The position numbers and the translations under genes were made by a program. A stretch of 64,000 bases of DNA from Anaerolineae bacterium (GTDB lineage Bacteria; Chloroflexota; Anaerolineae; Promineifilales; Promineifilaceae): the NCBI GenBank assembly GCA_023382655.1, contig JAHDWK010000012.1, positions 62,001-126,000 of the forward strand, written 5' to 3'. Under the pieces are notes generated by a model. It was not told the origin of the DNA. It made no database searches and was given only the letters and a program-made list of their open reading frames with translations. The first letter of the stretch is position 1. Each line of letters starts with the position of its first letter. Positions 49,451 through 56,930 of the stretch are shown piece by piece.

Positions 49451-49480
49451 ACATCCGATCTTTGAAAAAATCGGATGTCT
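49449..49480. repeat. 11-bp inverted repeat at the pyrF 3' end
   Basis: AGACATCCGAT and ATCGGATGTCT are separated by 10 nt (with A6). The stem starts at the pyrF stop codon and lies in the convergent gap to the RluA gene. It can fold on both transcripts and may act as a weak terminator. Confidence 0.65.
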
Positions 49481-49488
49481 GGTGGTGA

Positions 49489-50430
49489 CTAATCCCCAAT
49501 CTCTGCCAGCTCTTTTAACAGCGCCGTCATATCTGGCGGCAGCGGTGCTTCAATGACACACGGCCGTGCCGTCCCCGGATGCACAAATTCCACCCGCGCA
49601 CAGTGGAGGGCCTGCCGGGTAATCGGTTCGTTGGGCAGCGGGACGCGCGTTTCAAACCAGGCCAGGTACTCGGCATCCGGCAGCGTGTACAGCACATCGC
49701 CCACAATGGTATGGCCGATAGCTTGCAAATGGACGCGCAGTTGGTGGGTACGCCCCGTTTGCGGAAAGAGGCGCAGCAGGGCGTATTGGTCGCCAAAGGT
49801 TTGCACCGTTTCGTAATGGGTCACGGCCGTTTTGCCCCCTTCTACCACGCCAAACCGATATACCCCTGGCAGGCTGTCCACTCTGTCTATGGGCAAATCA
49901 ATGACCCCTGATGGCGGTGAAGGCAGGCCGCGTACTACCGCCAGATACTCCTTTTTCACCTGCTGCCCGGCAAATAGCTGCTGCATCTGCCGCAATGTCT
50001 GGCTGTCTCGCGCCACCAGGATCACACCAGACGTGTCCTTGTCCAGCCGGTTCGCCAGCCGCGCTTCCGGGTACGGCGGCTCGTGCCGCACCCGCAGGTG
50101 GTAGATGAGGTTGGCCTGAGCAAACTGGCGCTTGTCATGCACCAGCAGGTGGCCCGGTTTGTTAATGCCCAGGAGCCACTCATCTTCATAAATAATCTGG
50201 TAGTTGAAATCAAACTTCTCCGGCAGTTCTGTATCGGGGAGGTCACAGGCCACCACATCGCCCTGGGTGACGATGGTGTCCGGGGTGCAGACACGGCCGT
50301 TGCAAGAGACACGGCCGTCCGCCACCAACGCTGCCCACTCCGCCCGCGACCGGTAGGTAAACCGCCCCGCCAGATAATCGAGTACGGGGGTTTGTTTGTA
50401 GACGGCCGTGACTTTTGAAGAAACCTGCAT
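49489..50430 (-). CDS. RluA-family pseudouridine synthase
   Basis: A 313-residue rRNA/tRNA-modifying enzyme. The N-terminal S4-like part (YRSRAEWAALVADGRVSCNG) is followed by the catalytic RLDKDTSGVIL (Asp nucleophile in the HRLDxxTSG-type motif, here NRLDKDTSG), INKPGHLLVH, LRLFPQTGRTHQLRVHLQ and IVGDVLY. This is the canonical RluA layout; whether it is RluC, RluD or TruC-like is not clear. It is transcribed alone and converges with pyrF. Confidence 0.9.
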   Translation of the reverse strand: MQVSSKVTAVYKQTPVLDYLAGRFTYRSRAEWAALVADGRVSCNGRVCTPDTIVTQGDVVACDLPDTELPEKFDFNYQIIYEDEWLLGINKPGHLLVHDKRQFAQANLIYHLRVRHEPPYPEARLANRLDKDTSGVILVARDSQTLRQMQQLFAGQQVKKEYLAVVRGLPSPPSGVIDLPIDRVDSLPGVYRFGVVEGGKTAVTHYETVQTFGDQYALLRLFPQTGRTHQLRVHLQAIGHTIVGDVLYTLPDAEYLAWFETRVPLPNEPITRQALHCARVEFVHPGTARPCVIEAPLPPDMTALLKELAEIGD

Positions 50431-50438
50431 TTGTCCTC

Positions 50439-50503
50439 GTTTGTAGTAGGCGATTCATCGCCTTCTCCGCTGCTAATAGGCGATAAATCGCCTATTACGA
50501 ACC
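50439..50503. repeat. GTAGTAGGCGATTYATCGCC repeat, copy 2
   Basis: Left unit GTTTGTAGTAGGCGATTCATC, right unit TAGGCGATAAATCGCCTATT, near-complements that fold over a short loop. Shares its core with 32034-32059. It occupies part of the 212-bp gap between the RluA gene and the ubiquitin-like locus. Confidence 0.7.
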
Positions 50504-50591
50504 CACCACCTTTTTAGCAGGAAAGCTGGTAGAATCAAGGGTGCAACTTTACGGCCGTTGCCCGCGTACATTGGCCTTGATACCTCTATTT

Positions 50592-50625
50592 AGACCTGAC
50601 AGGTTTTTAGAAACCTGTCAGGTCT
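50592..50625. repeat. GACCTGACAGGTTT palindrome, copy 2
   Basis: AGACCTGACAGGTTT and AAACCTGTCAGGTCT (50592-50606; 50611-50625) are complementary with a 4-nt loop, as in copy 1 at 28654-28686. It lies 18 nt before the E1-like start codon and could reduce its translation. Confidence 0.85.
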
Positions 50626-50642
50626 TGTTAAGCAAGTGAACT

Positions 50643-51842
50643 ATGCAAGATGAGACAAACGAGATAACCGCCCCCCTCATTGTCATTACCGATCCCGATG
50701 CCGACCGCTACCACACCTTTGGCTACATTAGCTGGTGGCAGCAAGAAATCGTGCGTAATGCCACCGTCCTCGTCGTCGGCGCGGGGGCATTAGGTAACGA
50801 AGTCCTCAAAAATCTGGCCCTCATGGGCATTGGCAACCTGCTCATCGCCGACTTCGACACCATCGAAGACAGCAACCTCAGCCGCTCCGTCCTCTTCCGC
50901 GAAGGTGACCGGGGACGGCGCAAAGTAGACGCCGCCGCCGAGCGTGTCAAAGAACTCAACCCCGACGTAAGCGTTAAAACATGGCATGGCAACATCAACT
51001 TTGAGATGGGGCTGGGCGTCTATCGCCACGTAGACGCCATCATCGGCTGCCTGGATAACCGCGAAGCCCGCCTTTCCATCAACCGCGCCAGTTGGGCCGT
51101 CAACCGCCCCTGGGTAGATGGCGCGATTCAAGAACTGATGGGCATCGCCCGCGTTTTCTGGCCGGGTCAGGGAGCGTGTTACGAATGTACGCTCACCGAC
51201 CTGGATTACCAGATCATCAATCTGCGTTACTCCTGCCCCCTGCTGGCGCGGGAGAACATTTTGCAGGGTAAAGTGCCCACTACGCCCACCAGCGCCTCGA
51301 TTGTAGCCGCCTTCCAGACCCAGGAGGCACTCAAACTTATTCACAGCATGGAAGTGCAGCCGGGCAAGGCCATTATGATCAACGGCCTGACGAATGACAT
51401 CTACATCACCGAGTATCCGGTGAAGGAGATGTGCATGAGCCATTCGATGCTGGAACCAATTATCGAACTGCCGGAGGCGACCACGGCAGGGACGACGCTG
51501 ACGGCATTATTGGACATAGCGCGCCAGGAGTTGGGGGACACGGCCGTACTCGAATTCGACGGCGAACTGGTGACAACCATGACCTGCTTCCGCTGCGACC
51601 AGACCGAACCCATCTTCAAAAAAATGGCCCGCCTGTATGAAAACGAAGCCGTCTGCCCCACCTGCGGCGGTCGCCGCGAAATGAACCTCACCCACCGCAT
51701 CAGTGGTGACGAGGATTTCCTCGGCCGTACCCTGGCCGAAATTGACATTCCCCCGCTTGGCATCATCCGCGCCCGCAATGGCAGCCAGCGGGTGTATTAT
51801 GAGTTGACCGGAGATAAAGAGAGTTTTTTGGTGTTTGAGTAA
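50643..51842 (+). CDS. E1-like (ThiF/MoeB-fold) ubiquitin-like activating enzyme with C-terminal zinc-ribbon domain
   Basis: A 399-residue adenylating enzyme. VVGAGALGNEVLKNL (residues 45-59) is the ATP loop. DFDTIEDSNLSR, the Lys/Arg in GRRKVDAAAE and IIGCLDNREARLSIN are conserved ThiF/E1 positions. GACYECTL (178-184) provides candidate catalytic or zinc Cys residues, the second resembling the E1 catalytic Cys-Thr-Leu. PTTPTSASIVAAFQTQEALK is the typical dimer/crossover end. Past residue ~300 an extra domain carries CFRC and CPTC (315-318, 338-341), probably a zinc ribbon. It would adenylate the C-terminal Gly of the Ubl encoded next and pass it to the E2 at 52289. First gene of the locus; the hairpin just before it may limit expression. 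Confidence 0.87.
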   Translation: MQDETNEITAPLIVITDPDADRYHTFGYISWWQQEIVRNATVLVVGAGALGNEVLKNLALMGIGNLLIADFDTIEDSNLSRSVLFREGDRGRRKVDAAAERVKELNPDVSVKTWHGNINFEMGLGVYRHVDAIIGCLDNREARLSINRASWAVNRPWVDGAIQELMGIARVFWPGQGACYECTLTDLDYQIINLRYSCPLLARENILQGKVPTTPTSASIVAAFQTQEALKLIHSMEVQPGKAIMINGLTNDIYITEYPVKEMCMSHSMLEPIIELPEATTAGTTLTALLDIARQELGDTAVLEFDGELVTTMTCFRCDQTEPIFKKMARLYENEAVCPTCGGRREMNLTHRISGDEDFLGRTLAEIDIPPLGIIRARNGSQRVYYELTGDKESFLVFE

Positions 51843-51888
51843 TTGGGTAATTGGGTAATCAGGTAATTGCCCAATTACCTGATTACCT
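51843..51888. repeat. AATTGGGTAATTGGGTAATC self-complementary repeat
   Basis: GTAATTGGGTAATCAGGTAATT is followed by its near complement AATTACCTGATTAC. A shorter relative flanks 55245-55335. The gap to the Ubl gene also contains TATAAA at 51921-51926, a possible internal promoter, then the GGAGG ribosome site of the Ubl gene. Confidence 0.6.
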
Positions 51889-51970
51889 CTCCTACCGCAA
51901 CCCAAAATCCGCTTTATCGTATAAAATAGCGTTACCCGCTAGTTAAGAAAACAAATGGAGGCTTAAACAA

Positions 51971-52240
51971 ATGGCTACTAGCATCAAAGTGATTATCTAT
52001 GACCCCACCGGCTCCAAGAAGACCCCGGTAGAATTACCCGCCGACGTGCCTATGCGCCGTCTGATCCCGGCGCTGGTTAGCAAAATGGGGCTGCCCACCA
52101 ACCAGGGTGCCAACCCCATCACCTACCGGCTGGATCATCGTTCGTCCGGCAAACGGCTGGCCGATGACGAATCCTTGAAGGATGCGGGCGTGCAAGATGA
52201 CGACATCTTGAGTCTGTTCCCAGAAGTGACTGCCGGCTAG
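51971..52240 (+). CDS. Ubiquitin-like protein (YukD/EsaB-like beta-grasp modifier)
   Basis: An 89-residue beta-grasp protein. IKVIIYDPTG starts strand 1; the helix is PMRRLIPALVSKMGL; ITYRLDHRSSGKRLADDESL and the final VQDDDILSLFPEV complete the fold as in ubiquitin and YukD. It ends naturally in Gly (EVTAG), so it could be charged by the E1 without prior cutting. The locus encodes an E1, an E2 and JAMM peptidases, all expected partners of a conjugated modifier. GGAGG lies 9 nt before the start. This is the central and smallest gene of the locus; targets are not known. Confidence 0.85.
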   Translation: MATSIKVIIYDPTGSKKTPVELPADVPMRRLIPALVSKMGLPTNQGANPITYRLDHRSSGKRLADDESLKDAGVQDDDILSLFPEVTAG

Positions 52241-52242
52241 AG

Positions 52243-52275
52243 AGAAACCGGGTTTTTGTGAAAAACCCGGTTTCT
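52243..52275. repeat. 15-bp inverted repeat between Ubl and E2 genes
   Basis: AGAAACCGGGTTTTT (52243-52257) and AAAAACCCGGTTTCT (52261-52275) form a perfect stem with a 3-nt loop. It could partly end transcription and so give more Ubl than E2 message, a sensible ratio for a modifier system. Confidence 0.8.
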
Positions 52276-52288
52276 GACTGAGGAAAAC

Positions 52289-52822
52289 ATGGCCTTTGAC
52301 ATCCGCGAGACCAGGCTGCGCAACGAATATCAACGGGTGCGCGACCTGGTGAATCGCAGCGAATTTATACATATTCTGACCACGGAAGGTGAACCCGCCG
52401 AACGGTACCTGATCCGCTTTACTTGCAAAGGAGTGGAAAAGATTGACACCGTCGGCAAACCCGTCCTCCGGGAGAATCATGAGGTAAGCGTTTACCTCCA
52501 TGCCGAGTACCCGCTCAAACAGCCGCAGTTAAAGTGGCTGACGCCGATTTTTCATCCCAACATTCACGTTACCGGCGCAGTGTGTATTGGCGCCTGGTGG
52601 CCCGCCAAAACATTGGATGAGTTGTTGCTGACGTTGGGGGAGATGATTCAGTATAAGAATTATGACCCCAAAGACCCCATGAACTCGAAGGCGGCTGCCT
52701 GGGCGCTGCGGAACAAAAGCATCTTCCCCGTTGACGGCCGTGACCTGAAAGGTCAGTCGCTGGCAGACCTGATTGTCCTGGGGGCGGAGGAAGCAGATGA
52801 CATCGGCATCAACATACTCTGA
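52289..52822 (+). CDS. E2-like (UBC-fold) conjugating enzyme
   Basis: A 177-residue UBC-fold protein. YPLKQPQLKWLTPIFHPNIH (the HPN tripeptide at residues 89-91) is followed by the catalytic Cys in GAVCIGAW (Cys99) and by WPAKTLDELLLTLGEMI, all in the order of eukaryotic E2s. It accepts the Ubl from the E1 as a thioester and hands it to target amino groups. GAGGAAA stands before the ATG. The JAMM gene begins 26 nt before this gene ends, so translation is coupled. Confidence 0.87.
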   Translation: MAFDIRETRLRNEYQRVRDLVNRSEFIHILTTEGEPAERYLIRFTCKGVEKIDTVGKPVLRENHEVSVYLHAEYPLKQPQLKWLTPIFHPNIHVTGAVCIGAWWPAKTLDELLLTLGEMIQYKNYDPKDPMNSKAAAWALRNKSIFPVDGRDLKGQSLADLIVLGAEEADDIGINIL

Positions 52823-54038
52823 GCCCCAGTCGTCAACTGTTCCCAGCCCACCCCCGGCCAACCCGACGCCCGAAGAAGTGCTGAATTTACCTAAACGGCC
52901 GTCTCCCCTGCCGGTGGAGGCGTGTATTTTGCACGGGCAACGGCCGTCTGCCGGGCAGGTGGTGGTGGTAAACAGTCAACACGCCCTGGTCCAAATTGCC
53001 GACCACAGTGAAAGCAATCTGCGCTCTGAACTGGGCGGTGTACTGTTGGGCCACGCCTACCGCGATGGTGAAACGTTGAGCGTGGAGATCAAAGCCACCC
53101 TGCCCGTCCACAGCAGTGACCGCGGCCCGGTGCATTTTACCTTCAACGCCGACGCCTGGCGTCAGGTTCACCTCGACCGCGCGGCCCACTATCCGCACCT
53201 GGACATTGTCGGCTGGTTCCACACCCATCCGGGGCTGGGCGTCTTTTACTCCAGCGATGATGTGGTTGTCCATTCGGCGGCGTTTACGCTGCCCTGGCAT
53301 GTGGGGCTGGTGGTGGACCCGGTGCGGCAAGAAGCCGTTTACTTCGGCTGGCAAAAAGGGGAACTGGCCCCCATTAACGGTTATTACGAATTGACGGATG
53401 TGCAGCCGGCAACGGCCGTGCCCTGGAAAGTGGTGCGCACATCCGTTTATAACCTGCCCGAATCCGACCTGGCGAGCGGCATGTATGACCCGGCGGGGCA
53501 GTCGGCGCGGCTGGCTGAGGCTGCTTATGGCGGCCACAGCCAGAGGATGACGTTTTCCCCTTCTTCACGCCATTTAGGGCTGATTGTGGGCAGCGTGGCC
53601 CTGGCGTTGGCGCTGTTCATGCTGCTGTTCTGGATTGTGCCGCTGAACCGCCAGACCAGCCAGATGCAAACGGTGATCTTGAACATGGCTAACAGCAGTA
53701 CCTATCCCAATGCCGCCGCCTGCCCCGACCCCCGTCTGCGCCTGATTGCCCCCATGCAGGGCAGCGCCGCGCGGGTGGGCAGCCAGGTGGAACTGATTGG
53801 CACGGCCGTATACCCGGATGCTTTCCGCTACCAGATTGACGTGCGCCTGAGTGGGCAGCAAGAATGGCAAAAGGTGGATGATCGCCGCCGCCCGGCCGAA
53901 CTAGATATGATCGGCGTCTGGAATACGGGCGACCGGCTGCCAGGTCTGTATGATGTGCGGCTGACGGCCGTAGACCGCAACGCCATCCGCCTGCCAAACA
54001 GCCCTGATTGTGTGATACAAATGCAACTCATTCCATAG
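52797..54038 (+). CDS. JAMM/MPN+ deubiquitinase-like peptidase with transmembrane segment
   Basis: About 413 residues. The JAMM motif is complete: Glu78 in RSELGGVLLG, then GWFHTHPGLGVFYSSDD with H142, H144 and D154. Its fold resembles RPN11/AMSH-type MPN+ isopeptidases that cut ubiquitin-like adducts. Residues ~258-282 (LIVGSVALALALFMLLFWIV) form one transmembrane helix, after which ~130 residues with Ig-like composition are predicted outside. The ATG at 52797 with GGAGG upstream is preferred. A Pro-rich N-terminus (~30 residues) probably links it to partners. Second of two JAMM-type proteins would be redundant, so this one may act at the membrane. Confidence 0.85.
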   Translation: MTSASTYSEPQSSTVPSPPPANPTPEEVLNLPKRPSPLPVEACILHGQRPSAGQVVVVNSQHALVQIADHSESNLRSELGGVLLGHAYRDGETLSVEIKATLPVHSSDRGPVHFTFNADAWRQVHLDRAAHYPHLDIVGWFHTHPGLGVFYSSDDVVVHSAAFTLPWHVGLVVDPVRQEAVYFGWQKGELAPINGYYELTDVQPATAVPWKVVRTSVYNLPESDLASGMYDPAGQSARLAEAAYGGHSQRMTFSPSSRHLGLIVGSVALALALFMLLFWIVPLNRQTSQMQTVILNMANSSTYPNAAACPDPRLRLIAPMQGSAARVGSQVELIGTAVYPDAFRYQIDVRLSGQQEWQKVDDRRRPAELDMIGVWNTGDRLPGLYDVRLTAVDRNAIRLPNSPDCVIQMQLIP

Positions 54039-54040
54039 GT

Positions 54041-54115
54041 TATCTGTTATTGGGATATTGTGATAGTAGGACATTAAGGTGGCTCAATATCCCAATATCA
54101 CAATATCTCAATATC
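54041..54115. repeat. ATTGGGATATTGTGATA repeat patch
   Basis: TTGGGATATTGTGATAG on one side and CAATATCCCAATATCACAA on the other are complementary and fold over a ~20-nt loop in the gap between the two JAMM genes. Confidence 0.65.
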
Positions 54116-54131
54116 TCAAGCTAGAACCCCA

Positions 54132-55241
54132 ATGACCGAAGAAACAACACCCCCCTTTGTGGCCATTATCAGCCTGACGCTGCCCGGTTTGGGTGAGCAG
54201 TTCAGCGCCAATGTCACGCTGCTACCGCAGGACATGATCCCGGCAGACGGCCGTGCCAAACCCCTGCAAGATTGTACCCTGGCCGACCTGCAAGCCTTCG
54301 CCAGCCAGCTTGAAGCGGAGGTCTGGGAAACGTACCAGGAGATCAAACTGGTGGAAATCGCCAGTGATGAAAACATTCAGCTTGACATTACCATTCACGA
54401 TGCCGACGGTGATCCGATTGCCCCCGATTTAGAATGGCTGAAAACGGTCGTTGTCTCTTTGCCGGAACCGGCGTCAACGGCCGATGTTTCTCGCGTGGAA
54501 ATGCCAGCCGTTGCGGAGGCGGTAGACGAAGCTGTTGCGGCAAGCTCAGGGCCGGCCATACCCGCCCCCACCACCCCACCGGAACCACCCCCGGTGGTTA
54601 CGGAGGAGGTCGGCGAACCACAGATCATTGTAGCCGAGACGGAGTCGGTACATGAAGAGACAGAAACGCCAACGGCCGTGTCTGAAACACCGGCCATTGC
54701 CCCCAGCCGCGCCCGTGTGCGCATTGCCGGGAAACGCCGCCCCATTGGCGACCCCACCTGGGCGGCCGTAGATATTTTCATTGAAGAACCGGCTCTGCGC
54801 GCTTCCCAGGCACACGCCCTCAGCAGCCTGAACCGGGAGGTGGCCGGCGTACTGGTTGGCCCGCGCCCGGAAAAACAGCCAGACGGCCGTTACCTGGTCC
54901 ACATCCACGACACCATCATCGCCAAATACACCGTCATGCACGGCGCCAGCGTCACCTACACGCCGGAAAGCTGGCGCTATATGAATGATGTATTGCGCGA
55001 ACGATATCCTGACGACACGGCCGTGATGGTGGGCTGGTATCATACCCATCCGGGCTTTGGCATCTTCCTGTCCGGTATGGATTTATTTATTCACCAGAAT
55101 TTCTTTACCCAAATCTGGCATGTCGCGTTTGTCCTCGACCCCCGCGCCCACATCAGCGGCTTTTTCTGCTGGAATCGCCAGCTTACCGAAGTGAAGCCGG
55201 TAGATTTCCCCTGGCCGACCTGGGCAGCAGAGTCGTGGTAA
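54132..55241 (+). CDS. Second JAMM/MPN+ peptidase with long N-terminal region
   Basis: A 369-residue protein. Residues ~1-120 are unassigned and contain an alpha/beta part (VTLLPQDMIPADGRA; TWETYQEIKLVEIA-like region), then a ~70-residue Pro/Glu/Thr-rich linker. The C-terminal JAMM domain has the Glu in REVAGVLVG, GWYHTHPGFGIFLSGMD with H304, H306 and D317, and VLDPRAHISGFF. There is no membrane helix, unlike the first JAMM protein. The N-terminal part may bind the Ubl or targets, which is inference. Two different JAMM enzymes in one locus suggest separate processing and deconjugation steps. Confidence 0.85.
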   Translation: MTEETTPPFVAIISLTLPGLGEQFSANVTLLPQDMIPADGRAKPLQDCTLADLQAFASQLEAEVWETYQEIKLVEIASDENIQLDITIHDADGDPIAPDLEWLKTVVVSLPEPASTADVSRVEMPAVAEAVDEAVAASSGPAIPAPTTPPEPPPVVTEEVGEPQIIVAETESVHEETETPTAVSETPAIAPSRARVRIAGKRRPIGDPTWAAVDIFIEEPALRASQAHALSSLNREVAGVLVGPRPEKQPDGRYLVHIHDTIIAKYTVMHGASVTYTPESWRYMNDVLRERYPDDTAVMVGWYHTHPGFGIFLSGMDLFIHQNFFTQIWHVAFVLDPRAHISGFFCWNRQLTEVKPVDFPWPTWAAESW

Positions 55242-55338
55242 TTGAGTAATTCCGTAATTGGTTAATTAAAGAGTGGGCGATTGTTGTATAATGCCCACAA
55301 TTACGCAATTACCAAGTTACCCAATTACTTCTTTGAAG

Positions 55339-55770
55339 ATGGCCGAACAAGAATTACCACCCATCACCATTACGGATACCGACATCAACGAAGCGAACCA
55401 GCTGAGTTTGCATTGTCCCATTTGCGCCAACCCGGTGGAAAATAACATCATGGATCGGGCGTTGCGGCCGGTTGTTTGCCGTCAATGTGGTACGCTGTAC
55501 CATAAAACGTGCTGGGAGCAGGGCGGCGGCAAGTGTGCCGTATTGGGCTGCGCCCATACGGAATACCGCATCTACGGCACCCAAATGCGCCCGGTGTTGA
55601 AGGTGGAATATAAAGATATACCCAAGCCACCGCTGAACGGCCGTCCCCCCATCACCCCTACCACCAAACAACTCAAAGAACAACAACGCCGCCAGGTGGA
55701 ACAACTCCGCCGCCCCAGCCTGCTCCAACGCCTCTGGCAGTGGCTCCTTGACCAGATCAAGATCGGGTAG
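55339..55770 (+). CDS. RING-like zinc-finger protein, candidate E3
   Basis: A 143-residue protein. Residues 26-71 carry the ligand series CPIC, VVCRQCGTLYHKTCW and KCAVLGC, that is C26-x2-C29-x17-C47-x2-C50-x4-H55-x2-C58-x7-C66-x4-C71. This is the pattern of prokaryotic RING/treble-clef fingers. The C-terminal ~55 residues are basic and helical (KQLKEQQRRQVEQLRRP), a possible target or membrane surface contact. A RING-type protein in an operon with E1, E2 and Ubl most likely works as an E3 that brings charged E2 to substrates. The start at 55339 is favoured because the frame upstream is repeat. Confidence 0.8.
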   Translation: MAEQELPPITITDTDINEANQLSLHCPICANPVENNIMDRALRPVVCRQCGTLYHKTCWEQGGGKCAVLGCAHTEYRIYGTQMRPVLKVEYKDIPKPPLNGRPPITPTTKQLKEQQRRQVEQLRRPSLLQRLWQWLLDQIKIG

Positions 55771-55833
55771 CAAGTGGTAGGTGGCAGGTAATCCCCCTCT
55801 CACCCCTTTACCTGCTCACCTCATCTCCCCATC

Positions 55834-56319
55834 ATGCTCCCCCCCGTAACCGTTGACAAACAATCCCCCTTTTTGGGCGAGGAATGTGCCCTGTGCAAAG
55901 ACCCGTTGACGCCCGGTGATGTGGTCATCATCTGCCCCGAAGATGGCAGCCGCCACCACGACCGCTGCTGGATTGCCAACGGCAATAAATGCGCCGCCTA
56001 CGGCTGCCTGGGTCACGGCGAAATCACGCCGGCGTCCGCGCCGCCGGCGTCCGCGCCGCCCTCACCTGCTCACCCCCTCACCCCCTCACCTGGTCAACCT
56101 CTCACTCACCCCCCCACTCACTACACCCTCGCCAACAGTTGCCTCATCCTGGCGATTGCTATCACCATTATCCTCTGCGCTGTGGGCTGTTTTGGGCTGT
56201 GGGCCATTGCCGACTACCTGATGCTGCACATCTGGAATCTGCCTTATCGTGCTCCCTTTTCTGGAATGGCGCTGCCTCTACTATTCTTCCTCCGTTCTGT
56301 AGAGCCTTCAATTTTCTAA
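55834..56319 (+). CDS. RING-like zinc-finger protein with transmembrane helix, candidate membrane E3
   Basis: A 161-residue protein. The finger at residues 18-58 repeats the pattern of its neighbour: CALC, CPEDGSRHHDRCW and KCAAYGC. The second Cys of the middle pair is replaced by Asp37, which could still bind zinc. A Pro/Ser/Ala-rich linker (~62-95, partly from a CCGGCGTCCGCGCCG duplication) leads to one transmembrane helix (residues ~100-128). The layout suggests a cytosolic E3-like finger anchored at the membrane. It is read from the same transcript as the first RING protein after a 63-nt gap. Confidence 0.75.
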   Translation: MLPPVTVDKQSPFLGEECALCKDPLTPGDVVIICPEDGSRHHDRCWIANGNKCAAYGCLGHGEITPASAPPASAPPSPAHPLTPSPGQPLTHPPTHYTLANSCLILAIAITIILCAVGCFGLWAIADYLMLHIWNLPYRAPFSGMALPLLFFLRSVEPSIF

Positions 56320-56520
56320 CATGTCCTCGGGGTCTTGTTTCCCCTGTTTTGTAACCCGAAAAATTGGCGAGATTAGTCATGTCCAGATATATTCAGAAAC
56401 CTATGGAAAGCATGAAAGACAATGTATCAGGCAGGGTTGTTTATTAACGGCCGTACGGCCGTCTATACGTCTCTTCGGATTTAGAAAATCGGAGAGGCCC
56501 GTTTGACAGGAGATAAAGCT

Positions 56521-56823
56521 ATGTGTTGTTTATTTACAGTTTTGGTGTTCTTGGGGCCGCGTGTTGGTGGGATTTTTTGGTGGCTGGCCTCCCCGGCACG
56601 ATGGGTAGGTGTGGCGGGAGCTTTTGAGTCCGCTCTCTGGCCGATCATGGGGCTGATTTTCCTGCCCTGGGCCACCTTGATGTATGTAAGTGTCGCCCCT
56701 GGTGGGATGATCGGGTTCGATTGGGTTTGGGTCGGCCTGGCTGTGCTCATAGATGTGATGGCCTATGGCGGCGGTGGGTACGGCAATCGCAACAAGATGC
56801 CTGGTATGGGCAGCAGCAGTTAA
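56521..56823 (+). CDS. Small membrane protein at the end of the ubiquitin-like locus
   Basis: A 100-residue protein with three hydrophobic helices (LFTVLVFLGPRVGGIFWWLA, LWPIMGLIFLPWATLMYV, WVWVGLAVLIDVMAYGG) and a Gly/Asn/Ser-rich tail. GGAGAT before the ATG at 56521 fixes the start. The family is unknown to me. It lies 201 nt after the second RING gene, in a gap with two adjacent ACGGCCGT octamers (56449-56464), and just before the terminator at 56844, so it may be the last gene of the locus. A link to ubiquitin-like conjugation is only by position. Confidence 0.6.
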   Translation: MCCLFTVLVFLGPRVGGIFWWLASPARWVGVAGAFESALWPIMGLIFLPWATLMYVSVAPGGMIGFDWVWVGLAVLIDVMAYGGGGYGNRNKMPGMGSSS

Positions 56824-56843
56824 TGCCAAATGCCCGATGCTTA

Positions 56844-56878
56844 AATGCCAGGCACTGCCAAAGTGCCTGGCATTTTTT
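56844..56878 (+). terminator. Strong intrinsic terminator after the ubiquitin-like locus
   Basis: AATGCCAGGCACT (56844-56856) pairs perfectly with AGTGCCTGGCATT (56862-56874) over a 5-nt loop and is followed by a T run. It marks the end of the plus-strand cluster that begins at 50643. Confidence 0.9.
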
Positions 56879-56930
56879 ATAAGACTATAAACCTGCTAAC
56901 TGACTGATCATTCTCAATTTAGCGAAACTC

